DNA of 37,302 nt from a virus. Positions 7,785-15,464 of the stretch are shown here, piece by piece; within the stretch, counting starts at the first letter, position 1; each line of letters begins with the position of its first letter. Both the position numbers and the translations under genes were made by a program. The notes under the pieces were generated by a model, which worked only from the letters and a program-made list of their open reading frames with translations, was not told the origin of the DNA and did not search any database. The stretch is taken from positions 1-37,302 of IMG/VR virus record IMGVR_UViG_3300032046_000094; one strand, 5' to 3'.

Positions 7785-8035
7785 GTTTTTTACCCGTCAA
7801 GCAGTTTTTTTCGAAAACTTGTATCTGCTCCGGGGAGTTTACACTGACGGAAGTAGTGCTTTAGCACTCTTTTAAAGAGTTAAATTTTGTTTGTACGATG
7901 AAACTAAAGTCGTAACATTCTGGCATGTCAAATCAAAAATGACTACTATGTCCTTGAATTATCGTTTTTAAATTAAAATAAAATATAGATAAGCAAGTTG
8001 TTTTTTTGTAGGGTTTTTTGACAACTTGTTTTTGT
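7785..8035 (+). ncRNA. Candidate structured non-coding RNA, about 250 nt
   Basis: This 435-nt gap between two minus-strand genes contains no credible ORF but has a promoter at its left and a terminator at its right. Nested helices can be drawn: CCGTCA (7794-7799) with TGACGG (7845-7850), AGCAG (7800-7804) with CTGCT (7825-7829), and an inner GTTTT/AAAAC hairpin. They are followed by AGTGC/GCACT around a TTTA loop (7855-7868), a competing 15-nt palindrome ACTCTTTTAAAGAGT (7866-7880), and TACGA/TCGTA (7894-7914). The GC content of 7790-7870 is clearly above the surroundings. It does not look like tRNA, tmRNA or rRNA. The role is unknown; regulatory or antisense action is possible. Confidence 0.65.
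7991..8035 (+). terminator. Terminator of the structured RNA
   Basis: CAAGTTGT (7994-8001) pairs with ACAACTTG (8021-8028). The stem extends outward by a G-T and two A-T pairs, and is followed by TTTTTG. The loop is T-rich (19 nt). Confidence 0.7.
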
Positions 8036-8138
8036 TGGGTTTTCCTATCAAAAGTAATAATAATAATATAGATTATACTATAATAAGAAGATAGTATTGC
8101 CAGCTCCCCACACCTTGAAATATAATTTTTAAGGAAAA

Positions 8139-8678
8139 TTACTTCGCGTTGAAAACGTCGTCTTTTACTCTTATTCCTATTATTTTTATTGAAAAAACAA
8201 TATCACCTGCATAAGATTGTTCGTTTCCTATGTTTGAAGAACCGTCATCGATAACTTCATAATAATGTCCCTTAAAATACATATAATCACCAATTCTTAT
8301 GTTTACATTAAGTTCGCTCAAATGAGACCTAAAAACATCTGCAGTTATTTTTCCATAACCCTTCTTGATAATTCCGCCCGCAGTCATATACTCTGGAGAC
8401 TCTACTTCAACATTTATTCTACCAAAAACTTCAACTGGTGTATGGTAAGCTTTTTTCTTAGCTTCACCATAAAGTGAATGTGTTTTTGTTCTTGCGTAAT
8501 CAACTTTATAAAAAATAAAGCTTTCTTTTAAAATATCATTAACAATTTCTCTTCCCACACTATCTAAGAATGCGCGCTCTTTTTCTCCAAAAAATAAATC
8601 AATACCTTTTTTCGAGATATCTTGATTTTTTGCCTCTTCTGGCTTTTCTTCATTGTTATTATAAGGGGGATTTGCCAT
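8139..8678 (-). CDS. gp14: Neck protein (T4 gp14-like)
   Basis: The 179-residue protein lies directly downstream of the gp13-like gene, as gp14 does in T4-type phages. The segment KESFIFYKVDYARTKTHSLYGEAKKKAYHTPVEVFGRINVE (about residues 50-90) matches what I know of neck gp14 proteins. The following GDYMYFKGHYYEVID reads as a beta-barrel strand pair in head-to-tail connector proteins. It would form part of the collar that closes the head and accepts the tail. The first 25 residues are charged and probably disordered. Spacing to the upstream gene is 6 nt, indicating one transcript. Confidence 0.75.
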   Translation of the reverse strand: MANPPYNNNEEKPEEAKNQDISKKGIDLFFGEKERAFLDSVGREIVNDILKESFIFYKVDYARTKTHSLYGEAKKKAYHTPVEVFGRINVEVESPEYMTAGGIIKKGYGKITADVFRSHLSELNVNIRIGDYMYFKGHYYEVIDDGSSNIGNEQSYAGDIVFSIKIIGIRVKDDVFNAK

Positions 8679-8684
8679 AATTTA

Positions 8685-9869
8685 TTATCCTCTCCAGACA
8701 CCTAGAGGGCTGTACATAAATGTTTTATTTATACTTTCTTGAATAGCAGCATTATTTTCTAATATTGCTTTGTAATTTAATTTTTCTAAAGTAGCTTTTA
8801 TTTCTTCTCTAAGAGCATCCATATCAGCTCTACCATTAGTTATTAATGATTCTGCATTAAGCGTAACTTCTCCACCGGGAATAGGAAGAACGCCACTAAA
8901 TTTACCTCTAACACCTAAACCTAAAAGTTCTTTTGCATTAGCTTGAGCGAATCTTTTTACCCATCTTTTTGCTGGGTCATTAAGTTCGTCGTAAGTTAAA
9001 TTATATAATTTCGCATCAGAAGGTCCTGAAACAAGTCCATTTCCTTGACTTACATTCCCAAAAGCATCAGTAGTTCCGGTAAATCCAGGATTTGAACTAT
9101 ATCCAGAAAGACCCATATTTCCGCCAACACTAGCATCGTCATAATAATAATAAAAAAGAGTTCCCGGATTACTATACATTGGATTCACAGTTGTTCCGGC
9201 CGCAGCTGGAACTCTTGGAACTGGATATACAGATAATCTTTTTGTACCATTGGGACCACCAATTAATCTGTATGAATATTCAGAACCTCTTACTTTATTT
9301 CTAACAGTAGCAGCTTGAGCTGTCATCATTGTATCATAAATAGGCATTACACTATAAAGTGAATTACCGGCAAAGCTGGCCCCAAATTCAGTAAATGCAA
9401 TATTTGCATTAGAAAAAGGGTCTAAACCAAATAAGTTAATAAAGCTTGGTGTATACCATAAAACCTCATTTACTTCTCTACCTGCTGGTATAAAATAATG
9501 TTGAGTTCCGGCTGTTAAAGTAATGCCGGTTAATTTAAGTTCTCTAAGAGAAGTTGAGGATGTACCAACAATTTCTCCATATGCCCTAGCGTATGTTCTT
9601 TCGAATCCAAAATTGTTTGAAACAAATTTTAAAGTAAAATCGATATTACTTGGCAAACCAAGCATTTGAGACATTTTATTTTCAAGTGCCCAATTGTTGA
9701 TAAATGCAGAATATTCTTCAATAGCTTCGCAAACGCACTCTTGTAATTGTTCGTCGCGTAGTTCAACTCCCATAACCGGCTCTCCAAGCTTTCTTCGTAT
9801 TCTACGATAAAGTCTTGAAACATCCGATTGAGTCATACCGGTTAAGCAATTGTCAGCACAAATTTCCAT
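8685..9869 (-). CDS. gp13: Neck protein (T4 gp13-like)
   Basis: The 394-residue protein shows the pattern of T4-type gp13 neck proteins. An N-terminal helical segment (LYRRIRRKLGEPVMGVELRDEQLQECVCEAIEEYSAF) is followed by a long middle with YFIPAGREVNEVLW and a C-terminal WVKRFAQANAKELLGLGVRGKFSGVLPIPGGEVTLNAESL. The last segment is very typical of the family. A glycine- and tyrosine-rich insertion sits at about residues 225-275 (PMYSNPGTLFYYYYDD and after). Gp13 binds beneath the portal after packaging and recruits gp14 and the tail. It is 2 nt from the small gene at 9872-10165. Confidence 0.85.
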   Translation of the reverse strand: MEICADNCLTGMTQSDVSRLYRRIRRKLGEPVMGVELRDEQLQECVCEAIEEYSAFINNWALENKMSQMLGLPSNIDFTLKFVSNNFGFERTYARAYGEIVGTSSTSLRELKLTGITLTAGTQHYFIPAGREVNEVLWYTPSFINLFGLDPFSNANIAFTEFGASFAGNSLYSVMPIYDTMMTAQAATVRNKVRGSEYSYRLIGGPNGTKRLSVYPVPRVPAAAGTTVNPMYSNPGTLFYYYYDDASVGGNMGLSGYSSNPGFTGTTDAFGNVSQGNGLVSGPSDAKLYNLTYDELNDPAKRWVKRFAQANAKELLGLGVRGKFSGVLPIPGGEVTLNAESLITNGRADMDALREEIKATLEKLNYKAILENNAAIQESINKTFMYSPLGVWRG

Positions 9870-9871
9870 TT

Positions 9872-10165
9872 TTATCCATTATAAGTGTTTGGAGTATATG
9901 AAATACCCATATTTTTTGTTTTAAAAGCAACATAAGTTCCAGAGCTAACTACTAATTTTGAAGGTACTACATCTATGGATGTATTAGCAGCTGTTGGAGT
10001 CCAAACAAACGTTCCGCCTCCCATTGCAGTAATTGTAATACTGCCGGTTGTTAAACAGTAAATTTGATGAACTGAATTTCCAGTTATTCCATTTCCTAAT
10101 ACATCTAAATTGTAAGTTCCAGCAGCTAAATTTAAAGCTTCGTAATTTTTCGATTCTAATCCCAT
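9872..10165 (-). CDS. Small glycine/threonine-rich structural-like protein
   Basis: The 97-residue protein is mostly predicted beta by pattern: ITGNSVHQIYCLTTGSITITAMGGGTFVWTPTAAN. It starts the neck operon, with a late-type motif 21 nt upstream, and its stop abuts the gp13-like start. Composition resembles small head decoration or neck-whisker-like proteins. No family is recognised, so the virion role is inferred from context. Confidence 0.65.
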   Translation of the reverse strand: MGLESKNYEALNLAAGTYNLDVLGNGITGNSVHQIYCLTTGSITITAMGGGTFVWTPTAANTSIDVVPSKLVVSSGTYVAFKTKNMGISYTPNTYNG

Positions 10166-10186
10166 GACTTTTTATTGTAAATAGTC

Positions 10187-10195
10187 GCTAAAAAC
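10187..10195 (-). promoter_or_regulatory. Late-promoter-like motif (ACTATTTAC)
   Basis: The minus-strand reading is ACTATTTAC, one base from consensus, 21 nt before the start at 10165. It heads the neck operon and is back to back with the plus-strand promoter at 10228. Confidence 0.45.
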
Positions 10196-10227
10196 TAATA
10201 TATTTCATTTTATTTCATAAAAAACAC

Positions 10228-10235
10228 TACATTTG
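10228..10235 (+). promoter_or_regulatory. Host-type -7 box TACATTTG
   Basis: Perfect TAnnTTTG, ending 3 nt before the ATG at 10239. A start site 5-7 nt further on would make the message leaderless. No clear -33 TTTG is seen at the expected distance. Confidence 0.5.
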
Positions 10236-10238
10236 TAT

Positions 10239-10472
10239 ATGAATTTTGAAGAAAAAAGGCTCCATCAAACCTTAATAAAATTAACAAGAACCTTTACTCG
10301 TAAAGATTTTCATGAATATCGAAAAGATAGAAATTGGCAAAAATATGATGCTATGCATCCAATTGAGAGATTGCAGTTAATTTTAAAAGAAATAAATGAA
10401 TATCAAAAAGGATATTTTGAAGACGAAAATTACTATGGAGATGAAGAAAATAATACTGATGAATATTATTAG
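10239..10472 (+). CDS. Small acidic hypothetical protein
   Basis: I take the ATG at 10239 (MNFEEKRLHQTLI), giving 77 residues; the frame could be opened at a TTG 6 nt earlier, inside the promoter box. The protein is helical and charged, with a basic, aromatic middle (RKDFHEYRKDRNWQKYDAMHP) and an acidic tyrosine-rich tail (DEENNTDEYY). No family is recognised. It is the first plus-strand gene facing away from the neck operon and is followed by a separate promoter at 10519, so it is probably a single-gene early transcript. Confidence 0.6.
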   Translation: MNFEEKRLHQTLIKLTRTFTRKDFHEYRKDRNWQKYDAMHPIERLQLILKEINEYQKGYFEDENYYGDEENNTDEYY

Positions 10473-10496
10473 ACTGAAATTCAATTACTTACATTT

Positions 10497-10526
10497 TTTG
10501 TAGTTTAAAAAAAAATCGTACATTTG
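10497..10526 (+). promoter_or_regulatory. Host-type promoter before the HD-domain gene
   Basis: TTTG at 10497-10500 and TACATTTG at 10519-10526 are 18 nt apart. The ATG at 10531 begins only 4 nt after the box, so transcription should begin at or near the start codon. Confidence 0.65.
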
Positions 10527-10530
10527 TAGC

Positions 10531-11085
10531 ATGGAAACTCCCGAATGGATTAGAACGTACAGTGGTAAAAAGTTTTACGTTTTCAAACCAAAACAAAAAG
10601 ATATCATCATTGAAGATATCGCTCATTCATTAAGTTTAATTTGTAGATTTACTGGTCACACAGAGGATTTATACTCTGTTGGTCAACATTCTCTTTTGGT
10701 TATGGAATTATGTCCTGATGAATTAAAATTAGAAGGATTAACACATGATTTTCCGGAAGCTTATGTTACAGATTTGGCAACTCCAATAAAGAGACAAATG
10801 CCAAATTATAGAGCAATTGAAGATAATCTTCATGTGGCTATCGCAAAAAGATTTAATTTACAATTTCCAATGCCAAGCATTATTAAAGAAATAGATACTG
10901 AAGTATTTCATATGGAGTGGGCATATCTAATGGAAAGAGATAAAAAAGTAAAATCCGGCCGATTCCGTATGGAAAGGGAGGAATTTAGGATTTTATCGCC
11001 AAAAGAAGTTGAAAAAAGAATAATTTATAACTTCAACAAATTACTTAAAGAAAGAATTCAAAAATTATCTTTACAAAATAAGTAA
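10531..11085 (+). CDS. HD-domain nucleotide phosphohydrolase (YfbR-like)
   Basis: The 184-residue protein has the HD-domain metal pattern of the YfbR/5'-deoxynucleotidase group: H32 in DIAHSLSL, H53 in SVGQHSLLV, H72-D73 in GLTHDFPEAYVTDLATPIK, with E76 and D81 nearby. These enzymes remove phosphates from (deoxy)nucleotides. Phage members are thought to adjust the nucleotide pool, and a relative (DatZ) destroys dATP in phages with modified DNA. The gene has its own host-type promoter and an apparently leaderless start, consistent with early expression. The substrate cannot be read from the sequence. Confidence 0.8.
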   Translation: METPEWIRTYSGKKFYVFKPKQKDIIIEDIAHSLSLICRFTGHTEDLYSVGQHSLLVMELCPDELKLEGLTHDFPEAYVTDLATPIKRQMPNYRAIEDNLHVAIAKRFNLQFPMPSIIKEIDTEVFHMEWAYLMERDKKVKSGRFRMEREEFRILSPKEVEKRIIYNFNKLLKERIQKLSLQNK

Positions 11086-11100
11086 CATTTTAAAAAAAAA

Positions 11101-11110
11101 TACGTTTAAA
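11101..11110 (+). promoter_or_regulatory. TACGTTTAAA motif (candidate middle promoter)
   Basis: TACGTTTAAA lies 16 nt before the nicotinamidase ATG. The same sequence at nearly the same distance precedes the genes at 13382, 32545 and (as ATCGTTTAAA) 28900. Confidence 0.5.
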
Positions 11111-11126
11111 CAAATAAGAACCATTT

Positions 11127-11921
11127 ATGAAAAAATCATTATTGATTATTGACCCTCAAGTAGATTTTTGTATGCCAGGAGGAGCGCTTTATGTTAATGG
11201 CGCAGACGTTGATATGCAACGATTAGCAAATTTTATTACAGAAAATGCAGAACAAATAGATTCAATATGTGTTTCGCTTGATATGCATAACATAGAAGAT
11301 ATAGCTCATTCGATTTATTGGATTGATTCAGAAGGTAAACATCCGGAACCATTTACTAATATTACTTTTAATGATGTAAAGTCTGGTGTTTGGAAAACAC
11401 AAAATCCGATAATGCAAAGTCATGTATTATACTATCTTAAACAATTAGAATCAGGTGGAAAATTTGTTCATACAATATGGCCAAATCATTGTATTGCCGG
11501 TACACAAGGTTCAAATATTTTCCCAACACTTTTGGTTGCTCTTAAAAACTGGATGGAAGTATCTAAAAAACCATTTACTACATACATAAAAGGGATGAAT
11601 CCAACATCTGAACAATTCGGAATATTTCAAGAAGAATTACAAACAAGTGATATTGAAGGAGGTTTTAATCATAATCTTTTTAAACAAATTTTTAAATACA
11701 ACAAAGAAGTATTAGTTGCTGGACAAGCAAAATCACATTGCATAGCAACTTCTTTGAAACAAATTTATGAAATGTTTCCAAATACTATTAAAAACATAAC
11801 TCTTTTAACTGATACAACGTCTAATGTAACCGGATGCGAACATATTGCAGATGAAATTTATGAAAATTTACGTTCTGCAGGAATGAAAGAATCAACAACA
11901 TCAGAAATTTTTAAAAAATAA
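11127..11921 (+). CDS. pncA: Nicotinamidase (isochorismatase-fold amidohydrolase)
   Basis: The 264-residue protein carries the PncA active site: D9 in LIIDPQVDF, metal ligands D52 and H54 in SLDMHN, WPNHCIAGTQGS at 119-130 (metal ligand H121), catalytic K155 in TYIKGM, and nucleophile C205 in GQAKSHCIATS. PncA converts nicotinamide to nicotinate, the entry to the deamidated NAD salvage path. It is longer than E. coli PncA (about 213 residues), with extra segments before and after the lysine as in eukaryote-type enzymes. The NMN-adenylyltransferase-like gene at 30529 in the same window suggests NAD rebuilding during infection. The next gene follows after 3 nt. Confidence 0.88.
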   Translation: MKKSLLIIDPQVDFCMPGGALYVNGADVDMQRLANFITENAEQIDSICVSLDMHNIEDIAHSIYWIDSEGKHPEPFTNITFNDVKSGVWKTQNPIMQSHVLYYLKQLESGGKFVHTIWPNHCIAGTQGSNIFPTLLVALKNWMEVSKKPFTTYIKGMNPTSEQFGIFQEELQTSDIEGGFNHNLFKQIFKYNKEVLVAGQAKSHCIATSLKQIYEMFPNTIKNITLLTDTTSNVTGCEHIADEIYENLRSAGMKESTTSEIFKK

Positions 11922-11924
11922 AAT

Positions 11925-12140
11925 ATGAAAACAATAATTATTACTTACAGCATATATTTTGCAATAGCAATTTTTGGCTTAATTGGTTGGATAAAAAACA
12001 TTTCCAAATTAATTGATTGTGATTTTGAGCCAAGCTACAAAAGCGAAGTGTTAAGAATTATAGGTATTCCTATGGCTCCTATGGGTGCTGTAATTGGATA
12101 TATGGATTTAATTGACGTAAAAAAACCCGAAAACAAATAA
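11925..12140 (+). CDS. Small membrane protein
   Basis: The 71-residue protein has one clear transmembrane helix (TYSIYFAIAIFGLIGWI, residues 8-24) and a second hydrophobic stretch (GIPMAPMGAVIGYM) near the C-terminus. No family is recognised. It follows nicotinamidase by 3 nt and precedes the outer-membrane protein by 8 nt, so all three are likely on one transcript. Role unknown; inner-membrane location inferred. Confidence 0.65.
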   Translation: MKTIIITYSIYFAIAIFGLIGWIKNISKLIDCDFEPSYKSEVLRIIGIPMAPMGAVIGYMDLIDVKKPENK

Positions 12141-12148
12141 TATAAATT

Positions 12149-12622
12149 ATGAAAAAAATCATCACCTTAGCTTTAATCGTGCTTTCATTTGGCGCGTTTT
12201 CACAAATAGATTCAACAAAAACAAAAACCAGTTATTACGCCTCGGTCGGATTATCAATTGGACACGTTGACCCTAATGACCAAAATATTGATAATTTCAA
12301 TAAAGCATCATACCCTTCTGTTGAAGTTGGTTTTATGCGTAAAAACGTAAGTCTTGGCGCGGTGTTCGGAGTTGAAAATATTTTTGTTTCATCTAACACG
12401 AGAGGATTTTACGAACTTAAAACTTCAATATCTAAACCAATAGGCGATTTTAGTGGATATGCCTTATTTGGAGTTGGAGCCTATATGGAAAGTGGATTTA
12501 ATAACTTTATTGAATATGGTGCTGGATTTTCTTATGCTCCGGGTAAAATTGGATATTTTGTACAATACAGTAATTGGGCCAGAACGAATTACGTTTCAAC
12601 CGGTTTAATATTTAATTTTTAA
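12149..12622 (+). CDS. Phage-encoded outer-membrane beta-barrel protein
   Basis: The 157-residue protein begins with a signal peptide (KKIITLALIVLSFGAFSQ, cleavage near residue 19). It continues with alternating hydrophobic/polar strands such as YYASVGLSIGHV, VEVGFMRKNVSLGAVFGVEN, GYALFGVGAYM, EYGAGFSYA and GYFVQYSNW, and ends in NF with the C-terminal Phe used by the BAM machinery. The length fits an 8-stranded barrel. No lipobox is seen. In a phage an outer-membrane protein could block or mask the receptor against a second phage, or alter permeability; this is inference. The stop is 1 nt from the next ATG. Confidence 0.75.
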   Translation: MKKIITLALIVLSFGAFSQIDSTKTKTSYYASVGLSIGHVDPNDQNIDNFNKASYPSVEVGFMRKNVSLGAVFGVENIFVSSNTRGFYELKTSISKPIGDFSGYALFGVGAYMESGFNNFIEYGAGFSYAPGKIGYFVQYSNWARTNYVSTGLIFNF

Positions 12623-12623
12623 A

Positions 12624-13349
12624 ATGAATCCAACTTCTTTAATATTAAGAAATAATAATTTTTTGGGCAGAGGTATCGTTACTATTGCATCTAAAAGTGG
12701 TGAAGGTAAAACTTTATTATGTAATTCAATGTTATATCATTTTTTAGAATCAGGAATTAACGTAATAATGTTTTCTGAGGGTGTAATTAGAAAAATACGT
12801 CCAACAAAAAAAGGATTTAAGGCCATAGCTATTTTATCTGAAAACTTTGGAACATACGACAATACTGTTGACAGATTTAATAAAGTTTTAAATCATAATA
12901 TTCCATTTCTTAAAGGACAAACTGTTGTGATTTTGGATTCACCTTTGTTTTTAACCCATAATTCAGAATCTATGGTTTATGATAAAATAAAATGTGAAAA
13001 TACAAGACGCGTTCTTTTTGAAAAAATAAATTCAAACAAAATAATTTCTTATACTAAATCATATAATTCGTATGAATCTGCTAGAAGAAATATTGAATCT
13101 TTACAAGAATTATCTCGAAAATTCAATATGTCAATCATAACCACAACTCAATTAAACAGAACATCTAGTAGACATTCTGTTGAAAATGTTAACACACATC
13201 TAGCAATGCATAGTAATTTAATAATAACATCAGAAAAAAATGAAAGTGGTTATAATTTAAAAATTATAAAATCAAGATATTCTGATGTAAATCAACGCAT
13301 TGAGTGTGTTTATGATAATAATTCACATTCTTTTGTAACAAAAAAATAA
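12624..13349 (+). CDS. RecA-fold ATPase of the DnaB/RadA type, single domain
   Basis: The 241-residue protein has a P-loop SKSGEGKT (residues 23-30, K29) with Ser where most DnaB-type loops have Ala/Gly. It also has a Walker B strand TVVILDS (D105) and the DnaB-type motif ITTTQLNRTSSRH (Q176), where the sensor Gln and the Arg sit. The DnaB N-terminal domain and linker are absent. Length and motif spacing fit a stand-alone RecA-like core, as in KaiC/RadA-like or phage helicase relatives. It sits between an outer-membrane protein and coiled-coil membrane genes, not near replication genes, so helicase activity should not be assumed. Confidence 0.75.
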   Translation: MNPTSLILRNNNFLGRGIVTIASKSGEGKTLLCNSMLYHFLESGINVIMFSEGVIRKIRPTKKGFKAIAILSENFGTYDNTVDRFNKVLNHNIPFLKGQTVVILDSPLFLTHNSESMVYDKIKCENTRRVLFEKINSNKIISYTKSYNSYESARRNIESLQELSRKFNMSIITTTQLNRTSSRHSVENVNTHLAMHSNLIITSEKNESGYNLKIIKSRYSDVNQRIECVYDNNSHSFVTKK

Positions 13350-13353
13350 AAAT

Positions 13354-13363
13354 TACGTTTAAA
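13354..13363 (+). promoter_or_regulatory. TACGTTTAAA motif (candidate middle promoter)
   Basis: TACGTTTAAA followed by CTATAAATAA, 18 nt before the ATG at 13382. It would drive the envelope island. TATAAATA itself equals the T4 late promoter core, which is an alternative reading. Confidence 0.5.
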
Positions 13364-13381
13364 CTATAAATAATATACACA

Positions 13382-14065
13382 ATGGGCTTTAAAAGTTTAT
13401 TTCTTAACGATACTGACGAACCTCAAAAAGAGGAAACAAAATCAGAAGTTAAATCGGAAATCAAAAAAGAATCTTCCGTGAAGTTTCCTTCATCTAATGA
13501 ATTTGAAACACCGGTTAAACAAAAACAATCTCAAGGAAATCCAGATATTCAAAAACATCTGGAAAAATTCGCAGAGATTTATCATACTACCTTTGAAGGT
13601 TTAAATCAACCTGGATATGATTTTTTCGAATATTATACAGCAGTAATTAGTGGAGATATTTCAGACCCTAAAACATACGTTATGGCTTTCAATATGGGCA
13701 AAGCTATGGATAAAACAATTACGAAAGAAAAATTGTTAGAATATTCACAGTATTATACTACTGAAACGGATAAGATTTATAACAAATTTGTTTCTGATGG
13801 AAATGCCAAAAAACAAGATTTGGAAAATCAGAAACATACAGAGAATGAAAATCTTTCTAGTGAACTAAGTTCACTTAAACAACAACTGGAAAGTATTAAA
13901 GTACAAATTCAGGATAAAGAAAATAAATTATCTCTTATTGATAATAAGTATCAACCTCTAATTGTAGAAGTTGAGAATAAACTTACAGCAAATGACACGG
14001 CTAAAAATAAAATGATGTCAACAATCGAAACAGTAAAACAAGGAATAATTAATAATTTAAAATAA
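13382..14065 (+). CDS. Cytoplasmic coiled-coil protein, first gene of the envelope island
   Basis: The 227-residue protein has three parts: a charged, disordered N-terminus (residues 1-50, rich in K, E, S), a folded helical middle (HLEKFAEIYHTTFEGLNQPGYDFFEYYTAV to EYSQYYTTETDKIY), and a long coiled coil from about 150 (ENENLSSELSSLKQQLESIKVQIQDKENKLSLIDNKY). There is no signal peptide or transmembrane segment. It ends 4 nt before the PspA-like gene, whose long coiled coil may pair with it. No family is recognised with confidence; the arrangement recalls cytosolic partners of TelA/XpaC-type membrane-stress operons, which is a guess. Confidence 0.7.
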   Translation: MGFKSLFLNDTDEPQKEETKSEVKSEIKKESSVKFPSSNEFETPVKQKQSQGNPDIQKHLEKFAEIYHTTFEGLNQPGYDFFEYYTAVISGDISDPKTYVMAFNMGKAMDKTITKEKLLEYSQYYTTETDKIYNKFVSDGNAKKQDLENQKHTENENLSSELSSLKQQLESIKVQIQDKENKLSLIDNKYQPLIVEVENKLTANDTAKNKMMSTIETVKQGIINNLK

Positions 14066-14069
14066 AATT

Positions 14070-15221
14070 ATGGAAACCAAAACAAAAACAATTAGTATAA
14101 ACGGCACTAGCTCTCTTGGCTCAAACAACAAGATGATGGAATTGCCAATTTTTAAACATTTTAGTGAAAGTGAAATTACTAAACAAGTAGATTCTTTCAG
14201 AAAAGGAGAGAAAGGACTTTTTAGTATTTTGAAATTATTATTCTTTGGAGGTTTAGCAGTTGCATTTTTTATGTTTGCTTTACCTAAAATTATGGTTATG
14301 GTTGGTGCAACATTAGGAGCAATTGCTTCAGTTGCTGCAGTTGTGGCAGCTATAATTTTCGCACCGGTAGGTATTAAGTGGATGCGTAAACTTGCAAGAG
14401 GTTTACATAAAAATCTTATCAAAAGTGACCCTTTTGGTCAATTAGAACAAGAGAGGGTTAAAATGCTTGAAAATCAACAACAATTTCGAGTTGCTACCAG
14501 TAAAGTTGCTCAACTTAGAAGTGATATGGAAACGGAGTCTGTAAAATCCGAAAAAGATGCTCTTAAACTACAAACTGACATTTTGGTAATACAAGGTCAA
14601 GTTGAAAAAATGAAGAACGCTTTAGAAGAAATGGTTAAAACTCAAGGTGTTGAAGCTCGCGAATCAGATGAATATGTGAATTTAAATTCTGAATACATAA
14701 AAGCATTATCAAAATCTGATGTTGTTCGTAATAAATTAATACAAGCAAAAGATTTTGTTACAAAATATGGTACTCGTGCGGCCATTATGAAAAAGTTTAC
14801 TCAAAAACTTAAGATGGTTGAAACTGGTATGGAAATAAAACTTTCTGACTTTGATGCGACTATTGAAATTCTTAAGAAAGATTATGAATTCGCTTCAAAA
14901 TCTCGATTAGCAACAGAAAGTGCAAAATCAGCAATGTTATTTACAAAAAGCTGGGAATTAGAATATGCTTTAGATGTTGTAACTACAACTATTGCTGAAG
15001 ATATCGCGATTACGTCTGGTAATTTAAGAGATATTGATTCAATCTCAAGTGGTAAATACAACGTAAACAGCGACGAATTATATATCAACTTAAATCAATT
15101 AGCTGATGGGATAAAAGTTGGAGAAAATCTTGTTCCTAAAGCAAAAGCTTATGCGAACCCTGATTATGTATTAACACAAAACGACAGAGCTAGTTCTGGT
15201 GGTTTAGATAACGTATTTTAG
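14070..15221 (+). CDS. Two-TM membrane protein with PspA-like coiled coil
   Basis: The 383-residue protein has two transmembrane helices at about residues 48-66 and 70-92 (LLFFGGLAVAFFMFALPKI and GATLGAIASVAAVVAAIIF). A basic stop follows, and then about 200 residues of heptad-rich helix (from QLEQERVKMLENQQQF to LKKDYEFA) of PspA/IM30 or XpaC style. The C-terminus is acidic and glycine-rich. It probably anchors to the inner membrane with the coiled coil in the cytoplasm. It lies between the coiled-coil gene and the OmpA-fused binding protein, so it may couple the cytoplasmic and periplasmic parts of the island. PspA relationship is by appearance only. Confidence 0.7.
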   Translation: METKTKTISINGTSSLGSNNKMMELPIFKHFSESEITKQVDSFRKGEKGLFSILKLLFFGGLAVAFFMFALPKIMVMVGATLGAIASVAAVVAAIIFAPVGIKWMRKLARGLHKNLIKSDPFGQLEQERVKMLENQQQFRVATSKVAQLRSDMETESVKSEKDALKLQTDILVIQGQVEKMKNALEEMVKTQGVEARESDEYVNLNSEYIKALSKSDVVRNKLIQAKDFVTKYGTRAAIMKKFTQKLKMVETGMEIKLSDFDATIEILKKDYEFASKSRLATESAKSAMLFTKSWELEYALDVVTTTIAEDIAITSGNLRDIDSISSGKYNVNSDELYINLNQLADGIKVGENLVPKAKAYANPDYVLTQNDRASSGGLDNVF

Positions 15222-15223
15222 TG

Positions 15224-15391
15224 ATGGCAGTACACAAAGAAATAATCGGCAAAGAGCTTTATGTTTATATGAATGGAAAACTTTTATATAAAAGATGGCT
15301 CGACACCGGACAATCATTAACTTTTGACGTGAGACCTTATGACAAACATACATTAGTTAGTATTACAGAAAATGCAACAATAAAAAAATAA
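15224..15391 (+). CDS. Small hypothetical protein (55 aa)
   Basis: A 55-codon frame starts at an ATG 2 nt past the stop of the PspA-like gene and fills most of the gap to the OmpA-fused gene. The product (MAVHKEIIGKELYVYMNG...) is beta-rich, with alternating residues such as ELYVYMNGKLLYKRWL and TLVSITEN. The tight spacing and coding-like codon use support a real gene. Function unknown. Confidence 0.6.
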   Translation: MAVHKEIIGKELYVYMNGKLLYKRWLDTGQSLTFDVRPYDKHTLVSITENATIKK

Positions 15392-15464
15392 CAAAACAAA
15401 AACAAATAAGTAAAACAAAAAAACAACAATTAAAGTAAGTATAAACGTAAAAAAAAAAGAAAAA

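Noticed and set aside
8036-8138. Possible further RNA element (AT-rich with CAGCTCCCCACACC)
   Set aside because: No promoter, hairpin with clear pairing or ORF could be drawn; it is probably only the 3' flank of the neck gene.
13365-13372. TATAAATA as a T4-type late promoter before 13382
   Set aside because: It is adjacent to the better-supported TACGTTTAAA motif and no other plus-strand gene here has TATAAATA at this position.
14057-14422. Minus-strand 121-residue ORF opposite the PspA-like gene
   Set aside because: It lies inside a well-supported plus-strand gene and its Ala/Thr-rich sequence is the reverse reading of transmembrane codons.
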